Below the pieces are notes generated by a model that searched no databases, was not told the origin of the DNA, and saw only the letters and a list, made by a program, of their open reading frames with translations. Below, in pieces: positions 39,515 through 51,090 of a stretch of 64,000 bases of DNA. Source of the DNA: Numida meleagris. Its lineage: Eukaryota > Chordata > Aves > Galliformes > Numididae. The translations under genes were made by a program, and so were the position numbers. The stretch covers positions 12,214,995-12,278,994 of the forward strand of contig NC_034412.1 in NCBI RefSeq assembly GCF_002078875.1, written 5' to 3'. Position 1 is the stretch's first letter, and each line of letters begins with the position of its first letter.

Positions 39515-41660
39515 AATAAACAGGTCACGATGCTCAGTAAGTATAAATAATGTGATTAAACACAACATAAACTTTGCTTCCTCCCTGATAAACAGCTGTG
39601 TCTGACCAATGAAAAAGGCAATCTGCTCAAGTGTTTCTGAACAGTTATTTCTCACTTAGGAGTGCTTCATAATTAGCCAAATAACCTTTAGGGGAAGGTT
39701 CAGAATTTAAGAATACAAAAAAATATGTTCTTTCTTCAAAGTACAAATACAAATAGTAAGAAGATTTGTACTAAAACATGCATTTTTCATAATGCTTATA
39801 TCCTTTCTGGAAATTACAGCAAATACTGAATTAAAAGAAATTTGCATTTTCTATCACATCTTCAGCTGCTCACTCTGTTCTGCTACCAACTGCATGCCAT
39901 AGTGCCACACAGCCTGCCTGCAAACTGGTCAGGGAGTTAGCATCAATTGAATTGACTGGATAACAAAGACAAATGATTGCAATACATGTTTTCTTAAATA
40001 ATTTGGCTTTGTGAAAACATAGCACCATCTCTTCTTTCCTCACCTGTGGAAAAAGTGAGGATAGGCATTCTAGCCCCAAAACAAAAGCAGCTGTTACACA
40101 TTTAAACCTCTTCCCTCATCACAGCCAGTATTTCCTCTTGTTACTGCGAATTGCAATACAATGAATACATACTTGTAATCCATAATATAATGCTGTGCAT
40201 TGTAATAGGTTTTATATGTTTTTAAAATCTTTATTTACTTGTTACATACAACTATAAAAGCAGTAGATAAATGACCATTCCATAAATACAGATGCTATGG
40301 GCATGAATAAAGATGCCAAGGAAAAGGGCCTGAAATACAATGTGCAGATTCTTCAGTGCAATTTTACTTCTTCAGAAAACCTCTTGTTAGTACCAAAATT
40401 TACAGACATGAGATGAGAATACCCACCAGGAAAAGGTTACAAAAAAGAGGGGCAGATTCTCACCTAAGTAAGTGGCCACCTTTACTCACTCTCTTGGTCT
40501 ACATTTAACTGTCAAAGAACCATAGAAAATAGGACTAATGGCACCGCTCTCCCTCCCCTCCCATTATGTATAATTAAAATAAAACTGCATGAAGATACAA
40601 CAGGTACTAGTACTGCACAAGACAGATACACACATTGTGATTTTGCACAAAATTGTCTTTTTATATTAAGTAGCTGGACTAGTAGCTTACTAAGAAACAT
40701 TTCCAAGCCATTTTCTCCAAAGCCAGGAGAAGGCACATTTCCCCACACCTTCACCCACAGCATTGCACCTGGTGGCACTGAGTCTCCTCCCGCAGCTCTT
40801 CAGAAGGGCTTCTCTTCACACTTGCCTTTAAATGACACTGGTGTATAAACCATGCATGGTACTGGATTCAGACATATGCCTTCAAGAAGGCTACTCAAAC
40901 TAAAAATTTATGTGTTTGGGTTTTTTTATTAGAGAATTGAGATGGAATCCAGAGAATATTTCAGAAATAACTTCAGAATAACAGATGATAGCACAGTTGC
41001 TTCCTTTGTAGCACAAAGATTAAACTCACAAGCAATGCCAAATACACCTGTTTGCCTATCATGTTGTGTATAATGTTTCTATGGACATGTTCAGAAAGGA
41101 ATGCTACGTACATCAACAACACTACCCTAGCTGATGCATCCCGGGCAGGAGAAAACATATTTGTCATTGAGGCTTTAAAAAGGGCACCTAGCATGATTAA
41201 ATTCCTTTTTTCAGGTTGCTACAAAGCAAATATACCTTCAGTTTCATGCACACCAGCAGAATCTGGCATTGACAGTTCCACTCTGATGTGCTCTCTTCAG
41301 AGGCTGGGAAAGAGATAGTGAACCAAAAAGGTAAAATAAAATGAAGATGTCCTTGCATTACCTCTTCTCCTTCTACACGACTGTGCTTTGCTACTTGTCT
41401 TCATAAGGGCAGTAACAGATCTGCTGTCACTCTCACCTGGATTCCCAAATCCTTCTTGCTCAAGCAACAGGGAGGCATGGGGTACAGACAACTACGCACG
41501 CTGAGGCATTTTTCAACATGGCTATGTTAAAAATTGCAAAGGGAGAGAACATGAAAGGGAACACAAAATCTGTATCAAGCAGGCTGATGAGAAGCCGTGG
41601 GCTTTGTCAGAGCCTTCAAGAATAAGTTGACGGGGCAAAAGATACAGCAGTGTTTTCTGA

Positions 41661-42333
41661 CCTCCTGAGAATACGGGGGTCTGTTATAGACCGCCTAACC
41701 AGGATGAAGAGACAGATGAGGCGTTCTATAAACAGCTGGCTGAAGTTGCGCGATTGCCTGCCCTTGTCCTCATGGGAGACTTCAACTTCCCTGATATATG
41801 CTGGGAATACAACTCGCCGCAGAAGAAGCAGTCTAGGAGGTTTCTAGAGTGTATGGAAGATAACTTCCTCCTGCAGCTGGTGAGAGAACCTACCAGGGGA
41901 GGTGCCCTGCTAGACCTGCTGTTTACAAACAGGGAAGGTCTGGTGGGGGATGTGGAAGTTGGGGGCTGCCTTGCACATAGCGACCATGAAATGGTAGAGT
42001 TCTCGATTCTTGGTGGAACCAGGAGAGGGGACAGCAAAACGGCTACCTTGGACTTTCGGAGGGCAGACTTTGAATTGTTCAGGAGGCTGGTAGGGAGTGT
42101 CCCTTGGGATTTGGTCCTGGAGGGTAAAGGGGTCCAGGAAGCCTGGTTGCTCCTCAAGAAGGAAGTCCTGAAGGCGCAGGAACAGGCTGTCCCCCTGAGC
42201 CACAAGATGAGCCGGCGGGGAAGGAGACCGGCGTGGATGAACAGGGAGCTTTTCCTGAGGCTCCAGGAGAAAAAGAGAATCTACCTCCTGTGGAAGAAGG
42301 GACAGGTAACTCAGGGAGAGTACAAAGAGGTTG
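41661..42333 (+). pseudogene. CR1 ORF2 fragment: C-terminal part of the endonuclease and linker
   Basis: The open frame reads GVCYRPPNQDEETDEAFYKQ and continues through LVLMGDFNFPDICWEY and AHSDHEMVEFSI. These are recognisable endonuclease motifs of CR1 ORF2, with the GDFN Asp/Asn pair and the SDH triad residues intact. It continues to the linker, ends at KKGQVTQGEYKEV, and is cut by the assembly gap. It has no start of its own and is a fragment of a mobile-element protein, not a host gene. Confidence 0.9.
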
Positions 42334-42993
42334 NNNNNNNNNNNNNNNNNNNNNNNNNNNNNNNNNNNNNNNNNNNNNNNNNNNNNNNNNNNNNNNNNNN
42401 NNNNNNNNNNNNNNNNNNNNNNNNNNNNNNNNNNNNNNNNNNNNNNNNNNNNNNNNNNNNNNNNNNNNNNNNNNNNNNNNNNNNNNNNNNNNNNNNNNNN
42501 NNNNNNNNNNNNNNNNNNNNNNNNNNNNNNNNNNNNNNNNNNNNNNNNNNNNNNNNNNNNNNNNNNNNNNNNNNNNNNNNNNNNNNNNNNNNNNNNNNNN
42601 NNNNNNNNNNNNNNNNNNNNNNNNNNNNNNNNNNNNNNNNNNNNNNNNNNNNNNNNNNNNNNNNNNNNNNNNNNNNNNNNNNNNNNNNNNNNNNNNNNNN
42701 NNNNNNNNNNNNNNNNNNNNNNNNNNNNNNNNNNNNNNNNNNNNNNNNNNNNNNNNNNNNNNNNNNNNNNNNNNNNNNNNNNNNNNNNNNNNNNNNNNNN
42801 NNNNNNNNNNNNNNNNNNNNNNNNNNNNNNNNNNNNNNNNNNNNNNNNNNNNNNNNNNNNNNNNNNNNNNNNNNNNNNNNNNNNNNNNNNNNNNNNNNNN
42901 NNNNNNNNNNNNNNNNNNNNNNNNNNNNNNNNNNNNNNNNNNNNNNNNNNNNNNNNNNNNNNNNNNNNNNNNNNNNNNNNNNNNNNNNNNNNN
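42334..42993. other. Assembly gap (660 N) inside a CR1 element
   Basis: There is an unbroken run of N between the endonuclease half and the reverse-transcriptase half of the CR1 at 41660-44249. The missing CR1 coding stretch between the two flanking motifs should be roughly this long, but 660 does not keep the two halves in one frame (see findings). Confidence 1.
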
Positions 42994-44166
42994 AGCCAGC
43001 ATGGGTTTGTGAAGGGCAGGTCCTGCTTGACCAACCTGATCTCCTTCTATGATCGAGTGACCCGTCTGGTGGATGAGGGAAAGGCTGTTGATGTGGTCTA
43101 CCTAAACTTCAGCAAAGCCTTTGACACTGTCTCCCACAGTATTCTCCTGGAGAAACTGGCAGCCTGTGGCTTGGACAGGTACACCCTTTGCTGGGTAAGG
43201 AGCTGGCTAGAGGGCCGGGCCCAGAGAGTGGTGGTTAATGGAGTTAAATCCAGCTGGCGACCGGTCACGAGTGGTGTTCCCCAGGGGTCGGTGCTGGGGC
43301 CTGTTCTCTTTAATATCTTTACTGATGACCTGGATGAGGGCATTGAGAGCACCCTCAGTAAGTTTGCAGACGACACCAAGCTGGCAGGAAGTGTCGATCT
43401 GCCTGGAGGTAGAGAGGCCCTCCAGAGAGATCTGGACAGGCTGGATCTCTGGGCTGAAGCCACTGGGATGAGGTTCAACAAGACCAAGTGCCGGGTCCTG
43501 CACTTTGGCCGCAACAACCCCAGGCAACGCTACAGGCTTGGGGCAGAGTGGCTGGAAAGTTGTATGGAGGAAACGGACCTAGGGGTATTAGTCGACGCTC
43601 GGCTGAGTATGAGCCAGCAATGTGCCCAGGTGGCCAAGAGGGCCAACGGCATCCTGGCTTGTATCAGGAACAGTGTTGCCAGTAGGAGTAGGGAAGTCAT
43701 TGTCCCTCTGTACTCAGCCCTAGTGAGGCCCCACCTTGAGTACTGTGTCCAGTTTTGGGCCCCTCACTGTAAAAAAGACATTGAGGCCCTGGAGCGTGTT
43801 CAGAGGAGGGCGACGAAGCTGGTGAGGGGTCTGGAGCATAGGCCTTATGAGGAGCGGCTGAGGGAGCTGGGATTGTTCAGTCTGGAGAAGAGAAGGCTCA
43901 GGGGAGACCTCATCGCTCTCTATAACTACCTGAAGGGAGGTTGTAGTGAGCTGGGGGTCAGCCTCTTCTCTCTTTTAACTAGTGACAGGACGAGGGGGAA
44001 TGGCCTCAAGTTGCGCCAGGGGAGATTTAGGCTGGACATTAGGAAATACTGCTTTTCTGAAAGAGTGGTCAGACGCTGGAACAGGCTGCCCAGGGAGGTG
44101 ATTGAGTCACCGTCCCTGGAGGTGTTCAAGAAACGTTTAGATATAGCGTTGAGAGACCTGGTTTAG
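42994..44166 (+). pseudogene. CR1 ORF2 fragment: reverse transcriptase and C-terminal region, motif A Asp replaced
   Basis: There are 390 open codons and then TAG. RT motifs in order are [15 protein letters not shown], the motif A region [31 protein letters not shown] and [11 protein letters not shown] (FADD at 43363-43374), followed by the CR1 C-terminal motifs [23 protein letters not shown] and [11 protein letters not shown]. In related CR1 copies motif A reads LDFSKAFD; here codon 43105-43107 is AAC (Asn), in place of the metal-binding Asp. The RT is therefore probably inactive despite the open frame. Confidence 0.9.
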
Positions 44167-47100
44167 TGGGGTTATGTTGGTGGTAGGTGGATGGTTGGAC
44201 TAGGTGATCTTGTAGGTCTTTTCCAACCTAGCTGATTCTATGATTCTAATACCTGCAGGAACAGGTTAACAAAAGGGAGGGAGAGACGCTTCCTCTCTCT
44301 TCACAAGTCGATAAAGAACAAGGTTGAAAGGTTTTGAAGGTCTCCCAGGCACTAGCTCAGTGACAGCAATTCCCCGTGCTTATCCGCACTTAAAACTTTA
44401 GCAAATTAAGACAGTAGGACAAAACCCATCTTTACTGGGAAGGTCTAATGGGATAAAAAGCAACAGAGAACTCTAATTCACAAGGAACATCAGTTCATAC
44501 ACAGCTCCTCACTAACTTAGTTGTACATTATGCGGTCAAGAAGTAAATGTGTTCAGTTAGGTTTTAACTTAGAAATGCTCCCTTTTTTTCCCCAATTTGG
44601 AAATGAGAATATTCAAAAGCATTAGTCAGCTTTCCAAGTTAATTTATACAAATTAGCTTTTCTATACAAGCTAGTACATGTTGTAGGTTATCCATAACAA
44701 TGCTCACGAGAGCCAGTACACACATAAAATCAGTAGCAAATGCCTGGTTGTGAGTGTTCTGCAAATTGTGATATGCAAGCTATACAAGTATAATAGCTAT
44801 CATTTCTCATTTATTTTGTGTTTTTGGCCAGTGTACCAATCTGGAAATCAAACTGCCTACTAAGCGAGGAAACTTCCACAGACCTCAGTTTAACTGGAAC
44901 TATTTAAAATTCCTCCCCTGTTTAATTTTTGTGGCAGGAGTAACATAGATGAAAATCCAGATGACACTGTATACCTACTAGCAGAAACTGCATAAAGGAA
45001 GGATGGCATTCAGGGTGAAGAAAGAAGCAAAATGCTGCAGTGCTTTGCTTTTGTAACAAGAAATTACATCCTCTGTCAAATACCTCATAGAAACAACATG
45101 ACATCCTGGACTGAACACACAAAAAATAAGTTGTTGCTTCCTTTTCTAAACAGTGGGTTTCAGATATAATGTATAACCAATATAGAAGGGAGTTCTAAAA
45201 TGTCATTTAATAAACTTACTACTAATATATCTATATTATGTGCATTAATTCTGTGGTATAATTGAAAGTGAGAGACTCCCACACAAAAAAAAGTCTCAGA
45301 GCTATGCATACTGATGTTGAGAGCCTGAAAGCCAGAGAGCATCCAGCTCAAGAAGCAGATATCATTTATTTCCCACTAATGTATGGTAATATCTCTCTAG
45401 TTCACTATGCTTATTAATAACCTTTGATAACACCACCAAAACTGCACACAAATTTTACTCACCCACATTACAAGTACTGTAATAGAACGTCTCTGCAAGC
45501 TAAATTTTAAGCGGTGCCCAGGTTTATAACACAGCTGAGGCCTAACTCATCTACTTTATCACATTGCACTTTGATGAAAACAACAAAAATGTGGTAGGCC
45601 ATGCTCTACAGTCACTACTTTAGTTTTCTTATGAATTAAAACATAGCAATCCTGTCTGTATTGGAAGTAACTATGCAAACCATTGGCGAAGTTCTTATTA
45701 TGATGCCTTCCAAATGCCAAATAATACAGAAATTAATTCCAATCTATCTACTATGCCATTAAATTATGGGGAAAAATCTCTGAAGGTTGTTGATTAAAAT
45801 CCTGCTCATAACTATGACTAAAAAAAAAAAACCCAAAACACTGAAATAATGCTAATGATGCATTCTCAATAATGAAAAGGTGAAGAAAACTATCAGTTGA
45901 TTGTTTCCATCTTCCTACAGCAAGGCTGCAGATCTTTAATGATCTTTTGAAATAAATTATCCAATTTTTTCAATTATTGGTAGGTAAATGGCAAGTTATC
46001 ATAGTTAAGCCTTGAGTTCTATCACTATACGAAGTAATACTATTTGCAGAGAGAAGTTCTTCTAAAAAAAACTTCATTTTAAAAGAGAAGTTGACAGCAG
46101 TCAACAAAACGTTCAGAAAAAAAATAAATCATTTTCTTAAATATCTAAAATTTCATACAATACAAAATACTTCAAATAAAAAAGTGCAACATACAGTCTT
46201 GAATGCAACTTCTGTGGCTTGTAATCTAACTAACTTTTAAAATTGCAAATTTTCTTTAAATAAAAATAAATTTCAATAACACACAAGAGGTGTGGGATTA
46301 CTTTTAAGCCCCGAGTGTTGAAGAAGTATTTTGAACAACAGTAACCAAGAACTTCAACACAAATTTAGGTGGCAAATTTCATTAATAAAAAGCTTTTATT
46401 TGGCTTACCTAGCTTTTTTGTTTGTTTGTTTGAACCACAAGTAGAATACACATACTGGAGAATCTTAAACCTACCCTTGTTTTCCCAGACCAAGAGACAC
46501 TGAGTGTTGCTTCCAGGGATGCCACTGGAGGGCCCTCATATTGGCAGCTCCTGACGCTCTGCAAATCTGATCCGTTTTTATACTAGACATTTAGAAGACA
46601 GTTTTTACACTAATTGGGAAGGTGAGGCTGCTGACAGCTTTTCATACTGCTTATACAATGGTAAAATATCTATTTTTGTGTTTCAATTTCTACAATTCTT
46701 TTTGGAACTTTCCAGACCATATCTAGCATAGGTATTTTTTTAAACGCTCTTCAAAGGTCTTTGTTTTTTTTCAGTCAACTATGGTTTCACTCATGCATTA
46801 AAAACCACTTAAGGATCAAATCCTATCGATACATATTTATCACTTTCAGTGTTGTCCAGAGTTAGGCAGCTCTTCATCTCAACAGTTTTGCCTTCCTCTA
46901 GAGATTTTTCTTCACCATGTCCTAACAGCTTATATCATGCAATAGCTAGAAAAACAGCACTTTTATGTTCAGAAAATGAACAAGCTAACAGAACACGAAC
47001 TAGCCAGTCAAGGAATAATTTGATACTATCAAGAAACTCCCATATTCCTACCTGTTGAACATTCCCCTGCCATCTACAGATTACAGTAGTTATTTAGAAC

Positions 47101-47551
47101 TTCAAAATTTTTTCTCCTGTTCATACTCTCTGCTATTTAGTAACCAATCTTCTTCCTACTGTACTTTGTTCAGTTACCTTGTCTGTTTCCACTCCCTTCC
47201 CCAAAATTACTGTCATGTTCTCCAGTCTTTCCCCCAAATTTTGAAACTACAATGACACTGATATCTCACCTTAAAAAGATCTATCCTGTATACTACTGTT
47301 CTATAATACAGCAGTAAATATCAAACAAGTCATATGGATCTCAGTGGGCATTTTCAGTGCTTACCCTGCAACTTTTGATTTTCCAAATGGAATGTGTAGA
47401 TTCCTAGCATTATTCTAAACAGATAAAACATCTGTTCAATGTGTTTTATATACTGAAAAGAAAAAGAATGAAGTAATTTTAAAGTATACATTGAAATCTA
47501 CATTAAAAAATACTAGAAGATTTATAAAATATGTAACTGTTTGGTACAAAC

Positions 47552-47776
47552 CAGGGGTACAGAGGCATTTGTAACTGGTTCCAACACTGCGACAAATGCC
47601 ATGTGCACAAGGATTCAGAGCACAGAAGTCAATCAGCTGAGCACACGTAGGTCCTGTAAATCCAGAACTACAACTGCAGGAGTAGACAAGTCTATCTGCA
47701 TAACAAGTTCCATTGTTCTGGCAGGGAGATGATGCGCAAGGGTCTATTTTTTCTTCACAAGAGGTTCCTAAAAACC
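47552..47776 (-). CDS. DNER: DNER exon 8: one full EGF repeat plus parts of two more
   Basis: This 225-nt exon has 74 whole codons and is phase 1-1. The acceptor is TTCTTTTAG and the donor is CCTG|GTTTGT. It encodes FLGTSCEEK (end of a repeat), the complete repeat starting IDPCASSPCQNNGTC and ending GFTGPTC, and most of a third, LIDFCALNPCAHGIC to YKCLCTP. CASSPC fits the O-glucose consensus and CQNNGTC the O-fucose consensus, and NGT is a sequon. The third repeat has the short loop CAHGIC, which removes the O-fucose site; I recall the same short loop in mammals. It is the only exon here that spans two repeat lengths, as if an intron between two modules were absent. A second in-frame AG lies 9 nt inside the exon (see findings). 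Confidence 0.97.
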
Positions 47777-49605
47777 CTAAAAGAAATACATTAAACACTT
47801 TGGTAACCAAGCAATTTCAACAATTAAACCAATTTAAAATTAAGCCATTGACATACATTCATATTTTTTTATTGAATGAAAATTAGAAAAGCACACACTT
47901 CCTATATACTGTAAACTCAAATTTTACCAGATAACATGAAGATATAAGAAGTTTCAGGTGACTTTTTTCATTAAAGTTAATGTGTTGGTTAAGAATAACA
48001 GCCTCTAAAGGACCACACGAGTATAACTGTGTTTTAATAGCATAAAAGAATAGTTTTTTTCATTAAAACGCTTCTTATTAGCAGATAATTATCCATTAAA
48101 GCAACACCATATAAAAATTAGGTATGAAGAAAAAAGTATCCTTGCAAAGGAGTTCTTTGGATTTTTGTGGGGTTTTTTTGCTTGATTGTGGGTGTTTGGT
48201 TTTTTTTTAATGTAGAGAAGAACAATATTTGAAGAAATAATAGAACTACAGTATATTAACTATATAATTTGTATCACACACACATAGTAACAAGAAGCAT
48301 AGTTATTGTAGCTAAAGCAGGTCAGAAAAAAAATTCAAATTCTACTATCAGATTAAAGATCAAACTCTCTTTTTCATTCAAGTCTAATTTTTTAACGAAT
48401 ATTTCCTCATGGAAATGGTATTGCCTATTACAACAGATCACCAGTTTTCAGGCTCAAATGAACAAGTATGCCTGGTCAAAATACACTGGAATATCGAATA
48501 TGGTAGAACAGCTCTTGAAATTTAAATAAAATAATCACCGGGAATGACAATTCAAGACAGTCTCCACTCAAGAACCATCAAGCCAACAAGAAAATCTGTT
48601 CTAAAGCATAAACCATGCCAGCTGTGTCACTGTGAAAGGCAGACAACAGACTCCACTGCCACAGCAACCAAGGAGATCACAGCCACATTTCAGACACCCT
48701 TCAGAATCAGAGAAGGAAATAAGCAAATGCATGTACAAAAACTTTTAACCAGAAAGAGACAAAAACAAATTTTAAAAAGTGCACAGAACATGTCTGATGA
48801 CGACAGAAAGGATCAAGATGGAGGAGATGGCTCTGTTCTAAACCAACTCCGAGCATGAAGACTAATAATGACAGATGACACTTTGGATTAACACTCAATC
48901 CATAAATCTTACCCCTCATGAAATGAAGTGGATTATTGACCATATATCTATAACTTTTACATTTTAAAAGTCTCAATATTGGATTTAAAAGATGATCTAC
49001 TGGAACTGAATCTCTGTATGATATAAAGTTTATGACGAATACCAAAAGTGAGTAAAAATGCCACATTCAATATATACGTTACAGCATCTCATTATCTTTT
49101 AATGGCTGTGTAAATATTTTTGTTCTAAACAATGTAATTCCACATTTCAAGCAACGATGAAATAGTTTTAAATTAATTTTGACAGATGTGTTACTTTCAG
49201 AGCATTTTGAGTTTCTCTGCTCTTTAATAATTCACAATTCACATTCAGGTGAATTAAATTGTAATTTTGTTCAACTGTTGTCAGGAAGTTGGCATTTCTG
49301 AAAACAAGCATGTAAGAAAATAGATCAGTCTACATTACTAACCCATACAGTGTACTAGAAAGAACTCCGAAAATTAATAAAACACAGATTATTGTAACTA
49401 TGAAAAAGACAAGAAGATCACAACTGCCCTGTAAGTTCCAGACAAAACTAAAATACCTTTGGTCACTCTTGGCAGGAGGTTTTTAAGAGCTGAAAAAGCC
49501 TCATTTTCTTCATGTTCACAAACCTTATGCAGGACATATGGAATGAAAAACTAAGGAAAAAAATCCAATTTAAACAAAAAGAGAAAACCAAAAACACCCA
49601 ACCTA

Positions 49606-49635
49606 GAGATTTAACTATTAGAGATTTAGCTATTA
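49606..49635. repeat. 15-bp tandem duplication in DNER intron 7
   Basis: GAGATTTAACTATTA is followed at once by GAGATTTAGCTATTA, which differs by one base. This is a recent small local duplication. Confidence 0.7.
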
Positions 49636-50689
49636 ACAGCTAACTACAAATATTTCCTAATCTCAGAATAGATCAGGAAAGAAAAGCAGATCTTGCAGGG
49701 CATAGGCAAAGAACATAGGCATGGCCCTGCTGTGCACTCCATTCAGATATTCTGTGACTCAGATTGGTTCGTGGGCTTAATCAGTACCTCCTGCACATCG
49801 ATGTTGAAGAGAAACAGCCTAAAAACAAATACTGGGGAATCCTATAGTAGAAGTCCTGATAACTGCATAACCATCAGAAAGTGAATGGAATGGAAACCCT
49901 AAAACTAAATCTCTAATTCCAGCAATGGTCTGCCGGTAAATTTAAAAAGCCTGTGCTGTTATCATAAAATCCTGCATGGATTTAAAGGAATCTGCAAGGA
50001 CTTCTAACTATTACCAGGAGATCAGCCAATGAGTCTGGTAAATCTCAACAGTAACTCTGAAACTTGATTTAAAAAGATCAAGGAGATCTGAGGTCACACA
50101 ATGATAGTCATGCTGCTTCACTACAACCTTCGCAATAATCTTCCCTACAAAGAGAAGCGTACTGGCAGATGGCTAATGTTTCAAGTGACAGAGCTCTTCA
50201 AGAACATATGAAAGTTTAAAATACGCTGAAACACGTTGCCCTTGTGCTATCTTTGACTGCACTGTGAAATATGTTTAGTTCATTCTGGAAATCTAAATCT
50301 TATGTATGAGTTAAATGTCTGAAAACACTAGTCATTGGTAGCTATGCATCTGAATTGAAGATGTATTACTTTGGTATTTCTGATAATACATATGAGTCCA
50401 TATCAATAAAATTGTTGACATTACATAAATAAAAATCAGGTTCAGAGATATATTGATTGAAAGCAGAATAATGCATTATTACAGGATTACATTTAACTGC
50501 AGAAAATTATCCCTTGAATTGTTCTTCAGCTAGCTGACACAAACACAACCTTGCATCTAGGTCACTAGTGTAACAGGGACATGACTAAAATGCAGAAATA
50601 ACATAGAAGGCAAAGGGGAAAAGCAGTATTAGAAAACAAGTATACTGTTCAAAGACACAATGTACTATTTGTGCTTGCATTAAACAGAT

Positions 50690-51090
50690 CGTTTGGTTAG
50701 ATGTCAGAGAGAATAAAAGTTAGCAGTCAGGTGATATTCTTTATATATTGCTACAGACCTCCAGGGCAACAATACAAAGTAGATCAGAAAATATTTCCAG
50801 TGTTAGAAAAGCTCTGGATAGAAGCCAAATTCCTCATCATGGGGGGATTTTAATTATTTGGCTACTGAAAGCAAGAGACAAGTAATAAATCAAGCAACTT
50901 AAATGCTTCCTGAAGAGTTGTACAACTACTTGTTATACAGTTTGCCAAACAACCAGCTTGCCAGAATATTACGTTTGACACAATTCCAAGAAATCACAAA
51001 TGTGAAAATTTAAGCTTGTGAATTGCTAGGCCTGGAGACTACAAAAACCTTTAAATCTGAAAGAAATATATTACTTTCCCCCATAGAAAT
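50690..51090 (+). mobile_element. Ancient CR1-like relic (endonuclease region) in DNER intron 7
   Basis: From about 50746 a frame reads YCYRPPGQQYKVDQKIF and continues KLWIEAKFLIMGGF, then stops. CYRPP followed some 30 residues later by MGGF corresponds to CYRPP and MGDFN of the CR1 endonuclease, with the Asp and Asn of GDFN lost. Downstream traces are weaker. It has no 3' tail. This is an old copy, unlike the well-preserved copies in this window. Confidence 0.55.

Larger units (their letters stand above)
41660..44249 (+). mobile_element. CR1 non-LTR retrotransposon, 5'-truncated, antisense in DNER intron 8
   Basis: This is the largest CR1 copy in the window. It carries the end of the apurinic-type endonuclease domain, a gap, the reverse transcriptase, the C-terminal region and the 3' UTR, ending in the CR1-typical GATTCTATGATTCTA. 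The 5' part (5'UTR, ORF1 and the N-terminal endonuclease) is absent, as is usual for CR1, which truncates during target-primed reverse transcription. The open frames on both sides of the gap suggest a fairly young copy. The 5' edge is approximate, because recognisable CR1 coding starts just after a stop at 41658-41660. Confidence 0.93.
38532..47551 (-). other. DNER: DNER intron 8 (9,020 bp as assembled)
   Basis: The longest intron within the window. It holds the CR1 fragment at 39212-39514 and the large CR1 at 41660-44249 with its assembly gap, so its true length may differ. 44250-47551 is AT-rich without recognisable features. Confidence 0.9.

Noticed and set aside
41910..43034. Minus-strand and other-frame ORFs over the second N run
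   Set aside because: They are artefacts of the gap and shadows of the CR1 ORF2 on the plus strand.
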